A DNA stretch of 7,073 nt from Candidatus Parcubacteria bacterium (GCA_023142625.1 JAGLJD010000064.1:1-7073), one strand, 5' to 3'. Shown: positions 1 to 5,429, counted from the stretch's first letter. Notes: generated by a model from the letters alone, not told the origin. Program-made: numbers and translations.

Positions 1-459
1 AATAGCGATAAAAAAAACAGCCGGCGACTGATTAGGCGCATCGAACTACTAAAGCAAAATAAAGGCAAGCAATTTCAAAAAAACAAGGTATCTAAGCCAA
101 AATACGATTTTTTAATTATCGGCCTATCGTTGCCAAAAAATGAACTGAACAAAAAAATTGATCAGCGGATGAAAAAATGGCTTGAACTGGAAAACCTGCT
201 TGGAGAAATTGAAAATTTGCGCGATCAAGGCGTTAGTTGGAAAAAATTAAATGAATTCGGATTAGAATATAGATTAGTAAGCCATTATTTACGCGAAAAA
301 ATCGATTTTCAAGAGATGAAAAAAACTTTATCGCGCGATCTTAAAAAATTCGCCAAACGGCAAATGACTTGGTTTAAAAGATGGGAAAAGCAAGGAGCGA
401 AAATACATTGGATAAAAAACGAAAATGAAACGAAAAAATTGATTAAAAAATTTCTGTAA
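1..459 (+). CDS. miaA: tRNA dimethylallyltransferase, 3' part only
   Basis: MiaA transfers a dimethylallyl group to the N6 of A37 in tRNAs that read codons starting with U. The frame is open from base 1, so the gene begins before the window and 152 C-terminal residues are visible. Seen: an N..S-RRLIRRIEL stretch near the left edge matches the family's RR.IRALE segment. A strand reading FLIIGLSLPKNEL matches the conserved IGL.LPR.EL region. The AKRQMTWFKRW motif near the C-terminus is the family's most recognisable signature. The N-terminal P-loop that binds the prenyl donor lies outside the window. A TTG at 130 is in frame but falls inside conserved sequence and is not a real start. The gene ends 13 bp from the convergent dprA stop, and I see no hairpin terminator between them. 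The identification is firm. Confidence 0.93.
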   Translation, partial: NSDKKNSRRLIRRIELLKQNKGKQFQKNKVSKPKYDFLIIGLSLPKNELNKKIDQRMKKWLELENLLGEIENLRDQGVSWKKLNEFGLEYRLVSHYLREKIDFQEMKKTLSRDLKKFAKRQMTWFKRWEKQGAKIHWIKNENETKKLIKKFL

Positions 460-472
460 AAAAATTAAGTCT

Positions 473-1573
473 TTAAAAAAGCAGGACATATTTCATATCG
501 CCTAAATTTTTCACCCGTCCTCCTATTTCAAGCATAGAAAGCGTTGAACTGACGGCTGATAAATCCATTCCTGAACGTTTTGCCAACTGATCAATATGAA
601 TCGGATCGCTGCTTAAAAATTTTAGCAGCGTTTTTTCATCTTGCGACAGCGGCAAAACCTGCTGAACTCTCTCCTTGCGGCTTCTGCTATTTTCCAAATT
701 CAACTCTGTTAAAATATCGCTGCAATCGGTTATCAGTTTAGCGTTGCCTTTTTTAATTAAATCATTAGTTCCTTCGGAATTTTTGCTGTAAATATTTCCG
801 GGCAAGGCAAAAACTTTTCGCTTTTGATCTCTTGCATATTCCGCTGTGATTAGCGCGCCAGACTTTAGCGGCGCTTCAATAATCAAAACACCGATGCTTA
901 ACCCTGAAATTATTCTATTCCGTCCTGGAAAATTATAATGAAACGGTTCGGTTCCGGGCGGATATTCTGAAATTACCGCTCCGCCAGATGATATTATTTT
1001 TTCCGCAAGCGCTCGGTTCGGCTGCGGATAAAAATTTTGTTGGTCAAGCCCCGACCCTAAAACTGCGGCTGTAATGCCGCCTAATTCTACCGCCGCGTTA
1101 TGCGATATAGCGTCAATTCCGAGCGCCAATCCGCTTGCGATTCCCAATCCGCTTTTAACTAAATCAGAGCTAATTTGATAGGCTGCTTGCCGCCCGTAAG
1201 GGCTTGTTTTGCGCGTGCCGACAACCGCGAGCAGCGGATTATCAACAGACCGCAAATCCCCCTTATAATAAAGCAAACAAGGCGGGTTTTTTATTTTTTT
1301 AAGCAGGCGCGGATAATCATCGTCTATAATCGCGGATATTTTGATTTTTTCAGCGGCTAATTTTTCTAATTCTTGATCAATATCTGTTTTCTCTTTATAG
1401 GCGATAAACTCCTGAGCGATCATCTCTTCAAGATCTGCATTTAATAGTTCTGCTAAATCCGCATTCCAGATAAATTCTGCTTCCTTAAAATAAGCGATCA
1501 ATTTTTTAAATCTTGCCGAGGTTATTTTTTTAAAGGCCAAAATAGCCGCCCAATACTTGGTATCTCTTGACAT
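473..1573 (-). CDS. dprA: DNA-processing protein DprA (Smf)
   Basis: DprA binds incoming single-stranded DNA and loads RecA during natural transformation. At 366 residues it has the usual full length. Domains seen: an N-terminal helical, SAM-like region (about 1-80), a Rossmann-fold core (about 85-295), and a C-terminal winged-helix domain (about 310-366). Core motifs are VVGTRKTSPYGR (117-128), SGLALGIDAISH (147-158), GSGLD..YP..N (173-186), SEYPPGT (202-208), FPGRNRIISGLS (215-226) and SGALITAEYA (238-247). The start is ATG with no Shine-Dalgarno upstream. The start codon overlaps the -35 box of a plus-strand promoter at 1567-1594, so the two transcription units must share or compete for this sequence. 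No convincing promoter for dprA itself was found in 1574-1700. Competence genes are common even in reduced genomes that scavenge DNA. No sign of decay. Confidence 0.96.
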   Translation of the reverse strand: MSRDTKYWAAILAFKKITSARFKKLIAYFKEAEFIWNADLAELLNADLEEMIAQEFIAYKEKTDIDQELEKLAAEKIKISAIIDDDYPRLLKKIKNPPCLLYYKGDLRSVDNPLLAVVGTRKTSPYGRQAAYQISSDLVKSGLGIASGLALGIDAISHNAAVELGGITAAVLGSGLDQQNFYPQPNRALAEKIISSGGAVISEYPPGTEPFHYNFPGRNRIISGLSIGVLIIEAPLKSGALITAEYARDQKRKVFALPGNIYSKNSEGTNDLIKKGNAKLITDCSDILTELNLENSRSRKERVQQVLPLSQDEKTLLKFLSSDPIHIDQLAKRSGMDLSAVSSTLSMLEIGGRVKNLGDMKYVLLF

Positions 1574-1594
1574 TTTTTAATAGTGTGTTATAGT
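1567..1594 (+). promoter_or_regulatory. Strong sigma70-type promoter, extended -10
   Basis: A perfect TTGACA (1567-1572) is followed by a 16-bp spacer and TATAGT (1589-1594), preceded by TGT (1586-1588), which makes an extended -10. The expected start of transcription is about 1601, just before the long helix of the RNA at 1615-1759. The -35 box overlaps the dprA ATG on the other strand. A TATAAT at 1594-1599 also exists but would need a 21-bp spacer. Confidence 0.65.
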
Positions 1595-1600
1595 ATAATA

Positions 1601-1763
1601 TCGTATTTAAAAATAGTTGGTTTATATTTTTCTATTTGCCAGCGGCGTATCTTAAAGCCTCTTCCCTCCTTGGCTGATAGATTGCCTGAAAAGCTCTAGG
1701 GTTGCGGGATGTTTTCTGTTAATTCTAGGCGCTGGCGAATAGTAAAATATAAATCAATTTTTC
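1601..1763 (+). ncRNA. Candidate structured RNA with 30-position closing helix (6S-like architecture)
   Basis: Bases 1615-1644 pair with 1730-1759 at 29 of 30 positions, with a single U/U mismatch at 1631/1743. Three of the pairs are G-U on the plus strand and would be A/C mismatches on the minus strand, which favours plus-strand transcription. Inside is an asymmetric open region (1645-1660 opposite 1712-1729). Beyond it, short stems 1661-1666/1706-1711, 1668-1670/1698-1700 and 1672-1675/1692-1695 lead to an apical loop (1676-1691). A helix, bubble and apical hairpin in about 160 nt is the general plan of 6S RNA. That class is inferred from shape only; I recognise no 6S sequence signature. 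A U-run at 1758-1762 follows the helix and could end the transcript. It may instead be a regulatory leader of the downstream ORF, or a MITE with long terminal inverted repeats. The upstream promoter at 1567-1594 favours a real transcript. Confidence 0.5.
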
Positions 1764-1807
1764 AAACAGTTTTATATTATCATATTTAATTTAAAAATAA
1801 AAATAAA

Positions 1808-1848
1808 TTTAAAAAAACGCCATTTGCAATATCGCAAACAAGCGTTTT
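1808..1848 (-). terminator. Stem-loop with T-tract on the minus strand, upstream of the small ORF
   Basis: AAAACGC (1814-1820) pairs with GCGTTTT (1842-1848), and TTTGC (1823-1827) pairs with GCAAA (1834-1838) inside it, separated by a CA/CAA internal loop. Read on the minus strand the stem ends in seven consecutive T, as in an intrinsic terminator that would shield dprA from leftward read-through. Read on the plus strand only four T follow, so there it is better seen as a leader hairpin about 15 nt before the Shine-Dalgarno. Confidence 0.5.
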
Positions 1849-1863
1849 AAAATCACTTTTTAA

Positions 1864-1870
1864 AAGGAGG
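1864..1870 (+). promoter_or_regulatory. Canonical Shine-Dalgarno AAGGAGG
   Basis: AAGGAGG sits 5 nt before the ATG at 1876. It is the only full-consensus ribosome binding site in the window. dprA, the NifX-like gene, the antiporter and atpC have no recognisable one. It is perfectly complementary to CCTCCTT at 1665-1671, in the pyrimidine-rich part of the upstream structured RNA. Confidence 0.8.
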
Positions 1871-1875
1871 CTAAA

Positions 1876-2157
1876 ATGATAACGGAAACTGAAACAAAGT
1901 ACACAATACAAGAAATAAAAATTTCTGGAGACAGGCTAATTGCTGTAGTTCAGCAAACAAAAGAAAAAATTGCTAAAATAATTTTTACCGAATGCAGCAA
2001 GGTTCAAATATTATACAAAAAAGTAAAAAGGCCTATCATGACAATAGTAGAAGAGAAAGAAAAGTTTTGGTCGTCAGAAACATGCAAAGACATTGTCAAT
2101 AAATCCGTAAAAAAAATAAAACTTGAGTTACCAATAGGATATAAAATCCTATTGTGA
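1876..2157 (+). CDS. Small hypothetical protein, 93 residues
   Basis: I do not recognise this protein. It is lysine-rich, with alternating hydrophobic patterns that suggest beta strands (about residues 8-18, 20-27, 32-38, 43-48), then a more helical stretch near SSETCKDIVNKSVKKI (66-81) and a final strand. There is no signal peptide and no membrane segment. Two cysteines (C40, C70) form no obvious metal motif. It is very likely translated: it has an ideal AAGGAGG Shine-Dalgarno 5 nt before the ATG, its own plus-strand promoter about 280 bp upstream, and an intrinsic terminator 20 bp after the TGA stop. It is therefore a single-gene unit with a long, highly structured leader. It points away from the genes on both sides, and neighbours give no functional clue. 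It could be a fast-evolving lineage-specific protein, or a cargo gene carried with the palindromic repeats that follow. Confidence 0.75.
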   Translation: MITETETKYTIQEIKISGDRLIAVVQQTKEKIAKIIFTECSKVQILYKKVKRPIMTIVEEKEKFWSSETCKDIVNKSVKKIKLELPIGYKILL

Positions 2158-2176
2158 AAAAGAAAAATTAACAAAT

Positions 2177-2214
2177 AAGCCGCCAGGTTGACATAACTGG
2201 CGGTTTTCCTTTTT
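2177..2214 (+). terminator. Intrinsic terminator of the 93-residue ORF
   Basis: CCGCCAG (2180-2186) pairs with CTGGCGG (2197-2203) around a 10-nt loop, extended by A-T and G-T pairs at the base, and is followed by TTTTCCTTTTT. The reverse strand has no T-tract, so it acts only on plus-strand transcription. Confidence 0.88.
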
Positions 2215-2269
2215 AATTTTAATTCTTGATTCTTATAAATTACAAATATTGTCTCACTCTGAATTCCGT

Positions 2270-2295
2270 CCAGAGGATGGTCAGCCTCTGGCTGA
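2270..2295. repeat. Overlapping pair of alternative hairpins
   Basis: CCAGAGG (2270-2276) pairs with CCTCTGG (2285-2291). TCAGCC (2281-2286) pairs with GGCTGA (2290-2295). The two stems share bases and cannot form together. This looks like a repetitive extragenic palindrome rather than a terminator, since no T-tract follows. Confidence 0.55.
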
Positions 2296-2330
2296 TATTT
2301 CAGGGTCTGTGCTTGTGGTTCGCTATATTA

Positions 2331-2366
2331 TTTGGTAGGGGCTGGTCGCGACCCGCGCCTACCAAA
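2331..2366. repeat. 36-bp near-perfect GC-rich palindrome
   Basis: TTTGGTAGG (2331-2339) is matched by CCTACCAAA (2358-2366), and the centre is the perfect palindrome GGTCGCGACC (2344-2353). Only two base pairs of the whole 36-bp unit fail to match. The centre is far richer in GC than its surroundings. It resembles the dispersed palindromes seen in intergenic regions of many bacteria and has no T-tract on either side. Confidence 0.75.
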
Positions 2367-2419
2367 CATAAAATCAAAATTTGTTTATCTAATTATAATT
2401 TAGCGATAAGTAATGACAG

Positions 2420-2440
2420 ATTCTGAAACAAGTTCAGAAT
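2420..2440. repeat. Short inverted repeat
   Basis: ATTCTGAA (2420-2427) and TTCAGAAT (2433-2440) flank ACAAG. This resembles a widespread bacterial repeat core that reads TTCTGAACTTGTTTCAGAA on the minus strand. No T-tract follows on the minus strand, so it is a poor terminator for the operon that ends at 2479. Confidence 0.5.
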
Positions 2441-2478
2441 GACATGATTTGTTCATTTCGTGATTTAAAATAATTTAA

Positions 2479-2799
2479 TTAACTACCAAAACTGTCTGCG
2501 ATTTCTTGCGCTGCTTTTTGAGCTAACCCTGTTTTTTCACGGAATTCTAATCCTCTTTCCTTTAACGCTCCAGCCATATTTCCGCCTATGACGCCAGCGG
2601 CGAAAATATTAACTCCTTTGTCAGCAAGCATTTTTGCGACAGCAAACCCAGCGCCTCCTCCGCCCACCGCGAAAGGATTGGAAATTGTTTCAAGCAATTC
2701 TCCTTTTTCATTAAAAATCAAATAGTAGGGAGCCCTGCCGGCGCGTCCGCTAATCTCCGCGTCTTCTTTTTTTTCAATTGTAGCAATTGCAATTTTCAT
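2479..2799 (-). CDS. NifX/NifB-type dinitrogenase Fe-Mo cofactor family protein
   Basis: A 106-residue single-domain protein of the family that includes NifX, the C-terminal part of NifB and small stand-alone archaeal members; in nitrogen fixers these bind metal-cluster precursors. Seen: the opening MKIAIAT strand, a GRAGRAPYYLIF segment (18-29) matching the usual FGRAPYF, NPFAVGGGGAGFAVAKMLADKGVN (41-64), and AAGVIGGNMAGALKERGL (67-84), matching the family's IG.NA...L...GI region. The Cys/His residues that bind clusters in some relatives are absent; there is no Cys or His at all. No nif genes are near, so a role in nitrogen fixation is not supported. It is the last gene of a three-gene operon, 12 bp after the second permease half, and may be a soluble partner or sensor of that permease (inference). 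No Shine-Dalgarno precedes the ATG. Confidence 0.85.
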   Translation of the reverse strand: MKIAIATIEKKEDAEISGRAGRAPYYLIFNEKGELLETISNPFAVGGGGAGFAVAKMLADKGVNIFAAGVIGGNMAGALKERGLEFREKTGLAQKAAQEIADSFGS

Positions 2800-2811
2800 A
2801 ATTTTTTTTAA

Positions 2812-3321
2812 TTACTTTAATTTAAGGAGTTTCTCGACAAAAACTCCGTTGATTATGGAAAACAAAATCATATAAAAAGTAAGCATGACCGTAAAGGGCA
2901 GTCCGAAATAATATATCATCATCGGCAGCATAGGAATTTTAACAGCCCGATTATAAAGAAATACCGCGATAAAACTGTCTTTCATTCCTTTCTCTTTTAA
3001 GTCGGCAAGGAGCGGATACCACATATAAATCGGTCCTGACGATAAGATGCCGCCGACAACCGCTATAAGCCACCCCTTAATTCCAGCGCTTTCTCCGACA
3101 AATCTGCTTATCTTTTTGGAATCAAGAAAAAAATTTGAAAGGAACATAAATGCTATCACTAGCAAAAAAACTGGAATAATATTTTTAAAAATAAAGACTG
3201 ATTCTAATAACGCTCTTCGCGCTAAGGCAAAGTCAGCTGCCAGCGCGATTAAATAGATTATAGCGACGATTATTAAAAAAATCCATTTCCCGCTAATTTT
3301 TTCTAATATTCTGTTTATCAT
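2812..3321 (-). CDS. Permease half-protein, ArsP/DUF318-like (second half)
   Basis: A 169-residue membrane protein with about five hydrophobic spans (around 13-32, 44-64, 80-103, 113-135 and 140-160). The segment VVGGILSSGPIYMWYPLLADLKEKGMKDSFIAVFLYNRAVKIP (88-130) follows the repeat pattern of ArsP-type permeases: a small-residue loop with a proline, then L...G, then another span. Members of that family are usually single proteins of about 300 residues or more with two such halves; here each half has its own gene. The start ATG overlaps the TGA of the upstream half by 4 bp, which implies coupled translation and a heterodimer. The cysteines of the CSCG-type motif seen in arsenical exporters are absent, so the substrate is unknown. 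Family assignment is fairly likely; arsenic transport is not supported. Confidence 0.75.
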   Translation of the reverse strand: MINRILEKISGKWIFLIIVAIIYLIALAADFALARRALLESVFIFKNIIPVFLLVIAFMFLSNFFLDSKKISRFVGESAGIKGWLIAVVGGILSSGPIYMWYPLLADLKEKGMKDSFIAVFLYNRAVKIPMLPMMIYYFGLPFTVMLTFYMILFSIINGVFVEKLLKLK

Positions 3322-3725
3322 ATATCTATAGAAGCGGCGATTAAAACCGCGATTATAATCGCCATAAAAAAACTTACAACATTCCTAATAATCGCAAATC
3401 TTTTGCCAAGCATCAAAGATTCCGCCGGCAACTGTATCACGCCAACCGTAACCCATGCCAATATAAAAGCCGTTACCGCGAGTAAACTCACGCCTTGTTT
3501 TAAAAATTCATCTCCTAAAATATAACTTGTGATCGGATTTCCTCCTGATACGCTTCCGATCAGCGCTCCAAGCAATGGGTCTGTAAATCTGTTTCCGCTA
3601 AAAACGGTTGAGTAAAATGTTTGAGGAATAGCAACGATAACAAATCCTAAAAGAAATATGACGCCAAAAATAATCGGAAAAAATTGCTTAAAGCTATTTA
3701 ATGTTTTTAGAAAAGCGTCTTTCAT
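3318..3725 (-). CDS. Permease half-protein, ArsP/DUF318-like (first half)
   Basis: A 135-residue membrane protein, first gene of the operon, with hydrophobic spans near residues 17-37, 48-66, 79-98 and 110-131. Its GALIGSVSGGNPITSYILGDEFLKQG stretch (53-78) parallels GGILSSGPIYMWYPLLADLKEKG of the next gene, so the two proteins look like the two pseudo-symmetric halves of one transporter. In full-length ArsP proteins this position often carries cysteines; here it is SVSGGNP with none, so ligand chemistry probably differs. The start ATG has no well-placed Shine-Dalgarno (an AAAGG lies 13 nt away). The TGA stop overlaps the next ATG. An alternative explanation, a single gene broken by a frameshift, is less likely because both halves start cleanly, overlap by ATGA, and the second half begins with its own charged N-terminus. 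Confidence 0.72.
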   Translation of the reverse strand: MKDAFLKTLNSFKQFFPIIFGVIFLLGFVIVAIPQTFYSTVFSGNRFTDPLLGALIGSVSGGNPITSYILGDEFLKQGVSLLAVTAFILAWVTVGVIQLPAESLMLGKRFAIIRNVVSFFMAIIIAVLIAASIDI

Positions 3726-3758
3726 AAAAAATTCAGAACCTTTAATTATTTTATTTAT

Positions 3759-3767
3759 ATTATCACA
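3759..3767 (-). promoter_or_regulatory. Weak candidate promoter of the permease operon
   Basis: On the minus strand, TGT directly precedes GATAAT, an extended -10 element about 35 nt before the first ATG. No recognisable -35 lies 16-18 bp further up, where the sequence is T-rich. It sits just downstream of the palindrome at 3788-3819, as expected for the start of a new unit. Confidence 0.35.
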
Positions 3768-3787
3768 TTTAAAGAAAAAATAAAATT

Positions 3788-3821
3788 AAAATGCTGATAT
3801 TTTAAAATATCAGCATTTTTT
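3788..3821. terminator. Bidirectional-looking intrinsic terminator, 32-bp perfect palindrome
   Basis: Bases 3788-3819 are a perfect palindrome (AAAATGCTGATATTTT and its complement). The plus strand ends in six T (3816-3821). On the minus strand the stem is followed by a T-rich stretch (TTTT, then AATTTTATTTTTTC). By position it ends the antiporter transcript (stop at 3863), separating it from the permease operon. Confidence 0.85.
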
Positions 3822-3862
3822 ATCCTTAATTCTTAATTTTACTCTTGCGGGCGACCTTATTC

Positions 3863-5266
3863 CTAATCCTCCTCTTTATATCTCTTTAATAAACAAGACA
3901 ATACTGGCGGGGCGATGAGCGTTGTTAAAATTACCATAGCGATAATAACCGAAAATACTTCGTCGGAAATAACGCCTAAGGATTTGCCGATATTTCCAAA
4001 AATCAAGCCGACCTCGCCTCTCGGCACCATCGCAAAACCGACTATCCATTTATTATATTTTTTAGGCAAAAACATTCCCGAGACAACCTTTCCGATAACA
4101 GCTATAACCGTTACTAATAAAGCGATTAACAAAATTTTCGGATCAAAAAAAGTTTCCAGCTTTACCTGTAATCCTGTATAAACAAAAAACAGCGGGACGA
4201 ACACGAAAGCGATATTTTCTATCAAATCTTCCACATGCTTGCGAGAATGCTTTTCTATGATCTCGTTTAGCGCTTTATTAACGCCATTGCCGTCTCTGCT
4301 TGCCATCCAATCTTTTATATCCCTCACTAATCTGTAATTTTTAAACCCTTTAAAATGAACATTGTCCAAAAGCAATCCGGCGACAAACGCCCCTATGATC
4401 GGAGCTAATCCCGCTAAACTCGCGATATAAGAAAAAAACAGCCCGATTGACAAAACTAAAGACAGCTTCATTCCTATTCCAGTATGAATTTTTAAAAGTA
4501 TCTTGCCTAAATTCTTTGCGATGCAGCCGCCGATTATTATGCCGCCGAAAAGAAATATAAAGGCCTTTGCGGTGATTATCGCGATAATGGCAGGGCTGAC
4601 AAATCCCGCAGTCGCTATCGCAGTAATAACTGCTAAAATCAAAAGGCCTAAAACATCATCAATAATAGCCGCTCCTAAAACAACTTTCGCCTCTTTAATA
4701 TGCAGTTTATTAAAATCTTTAAATACTCTGCCCGTAATGCCGACCGAAGTCGCCGTTAGCGACGCGCCGATAAAAAGATAAGTTATCTGGGATAAACCGG
4801 GAAAAACATAAGGACCGATCAAATAAGTTCCCAGGGCGAACGGCGCGCCAACGCCTATTATCGCCACTATAAAAGATTTTATGCCGACTCTTCTTATTTC
4901 GTTAAGATTGCTTTCCAGCCCGATTTGAAAAAGCAGAATCACAACTCCGAATTCAGCTAAAAAAGCCATAATCAGATTGTGTTCTAATTCCCTAAAAAAA
5001 GAAAATCCGAAAAGAGCCAAATTTCCCAAAACAACGCCGACTAATATTTCTCCTAAAACGGCTGGCTGCCCGAATCGCGTTATTAAGCTGCCTGCTTTGC
5101 TTAAAATAAGAAGTATCGCCATAACTCCAAAAATTAAAGCGATATCCCCGTGTCCCCCTCCTGTTTTTTCGCTATGTTCAGCAGCGAAAGATACCGCAGG
5201 GGCAAATAATGCCGCCAGCGATAAAATGCCGCAAATAATCTTGCGGATAATTTTTTTTACGATCAT
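3863..5266 (-). CDS. Cation/proton antiporter, CPA2 family (Na+/H+ or K+/H+)
   Basis: A 467-residue inner-membrane antiporter that exchanges a monovalent cation for protons. Seen: a signal-peptide-like N-terminus (1-29, KKIIRK, hydrophobic core, SFAA), then about a dozen hydrophobic spans. QPAVLGEILVGVVLG (67-81), FQIGLESN (113-120) and ASLTATSVGIT (168-178) fit the family. GAAIIDDVLGL (198-208) carries the Asp pair D203-D204 at the ion-binding site; a DD pair is typical of electrogenic NapA-like members. K393 and VPRGEVG (414-420, R416 and E418) are also family residues. There is no C-terminal TrkA-N domain as in KefB/KefC. A hydrophilic segment of about 45 residues (303-348) enlarges one loop. 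The ATG has no Shine-Dalgarno, and an in-frame stop lies just upstream. It is a single-gene unit with a promoter at 5388-5415, a leader containing a terminator, and the terminator at 3788-3821. Which cation it uses cannot be told. Confidence 0.9.
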   Translation of the reverse strand: MIVKKIIRKIICGILSLAALFAPAVSFAAEHSEKTGGGHGDIALIFGVMAILLILSKAGSLITRFGQPAVLGEILVGVVLGNLALFGFSFFRELEHNLIMAFLAEFGVVILLFQIGLESNLNEIRRVGIKSFIVAIIGVGAPFALGTYLIGPYVFPGLSQITYLFIGASLTATSVGITGRVFKDFNKLHIKEAKVVLGAAIIDDVLGLLILAVITAIATAGFVSPAIIAIITAKAFIFLFGGIIIGGCIAKNLGKILLKIHTGIGMKLSLVLSIGLFFSYIASLAGLAPIIGAFVAGLLLDNVHFKGFKNYRLVRDIKDWMASRDGNGVNKALNEIIEKHSRKHVEDLIENIAFVFVPLFFVYTGLQVKLETFFDPKILLIALLVTVIAVIGKVVSGMFLPKKYNKWIVGFAMVPRGEVGLIFGNIGKSLGVISDEVFSVIIAMVILTTLIAPPVLSCLLKRYKEED

Positions 5267-5281
5267 AATAATTAAAATGTT

Positions 5282-5316
5282 AAAAAAATAAAAACTCCCC
5301 TTTATTAAAAAGGGAG
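5282..5316 (-). terminator. Intrinsic terminator inside the antiporter leader
   Basis: On the minus strand CTCCCTTTT and AAAGGGGAG form a 9-bp stem (one G-U pair) with loop TAAT, followed at once by TTTTTATTTTTTT. It lies between the promoter at 5388-5415 and the antiporter ATG at 5266, so transcription must pass it to reach the gene. The G-U pair is C/A on the plus strand, in keeping with minus-strand function. Confidence 0.8.
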
Positions 5317-5381
5317 CAATAATGTCTTATCTGCAAAAGCGAACTGCGTCTCTGCTGTAGATAAAATACTATCTTAAAACT
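5317..5381 (-). promoter_or_regulatory. Candidate attenuator/riboswitch leader of the antiporter
   Basis: This is the about 65-nt RNA between the predicted start (about 5381) and the leader terminator. On the minus strand UAUCU (5363-5359) can pair with AGAUA just upstream (5374-5370, 6-nt loop), or, as part of UUAUCUACA (5364-5356), with UGCAGAUAA downstream (5335-5327, one A/C mismatch). The two pairings exclude each other. The region between, rich in GCAGAGACGCAG, is not explained by simple hairpins. I do not recognise a known riboswitch class. An ion-sensing aptamer would fit the gene downstream, but that is inference. Confidence 0.45.
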
Positions 5382-5387
5382 AATAGT

Positions 5388-5415
5388 AATATAGCACGCT
5401 ATAAAAAATTTTCAA
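5388..5415 (-). promoter_or_regulatory. Promoter of the antiporter gene, extended -10
   Basis: On the minus strand TTGAAA (5415-5410), a 16-bp spacer, and TATATT (5393-5388) preceded by TGC form a good extended -10 promoter. Transcription would start near 5381, giving a leader of about 115 nt. Confidence 0.6.
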
Positions 5416-5429
5416 GAGTAAACTTCCCG

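Larger units (their letters stand above)
2215..2478. other. Gene-free spacer packed with palindromic repeats
   Basis: No credible gene lies here. A 66-codon plus-strand frame (2226-2426) crosses three different palindromes and has no ribosome binding site or protein-like composition. The spacer holds a short ATTCTTG/ATTCTTA heptamer pair (2222-2235) and palindromes at 2270-2295, 2331-2366 and 2420-2440. It separates the plus-strand unit ending at 2214 from the convergent permease operon. No T-tracted terminator for that operon was found. Confidence 0.7.

Noticed and set aside
130..459. A stand-alone 109-residue ORF beginning at TTG 130
   Set aside because: The same frame is open from base 1 and the sequence before 130 already matches MiaA, so this is only the tail of a gene that starts outside the window.
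1175..1360. Plus-strand ORF opposite dprA
   Set aside because: It lies wholly inside the conserved Rossmann-fold part of dprA and is a shadow frame. The same holds for the plus-strand frames at 3047-3256, 3915-4181, 4503-4781, 4977-5291 and 5729-6040.
1632..1742. SRP RNA or a known riboswitch (the CTAGGGTTGCGGG stretch recalls guanidine-I)
   Set aside because: The GGAAGG-type SRP tetraloop region is absent on both strands, and the rest of the guanidine-I aptamer pattern is not found; only a short similarity exists.
2188..2193. TTGACA in the loop of the terminator at 2177-2214 as a -35 box
   Set aside because: No -10-like hexamer lies 15-19 bp downstream, and the sequence is explained by the terminator.
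2226..2426. Plus-strand 66-codon ORF
   Set aside because: It runs through several palindromic repeats, has no ribosome binding site, and its translation follows the repeats instead of a protein-like pattern.
2479..2799. Evidence for nitrogen fixation from the NifX-like gene
   Set aside because: The family is widespread in organisms that do not fix nitrogen, the protein lacks Cys and His, and no nif gene is nearby.
3318..3321. Frameshift splitting one permease gene
   Set aside because: An ATGA overlap with a proper start and a charged N-terminus in the second ORF looks like designed translational coupling. It was kept as two genes.
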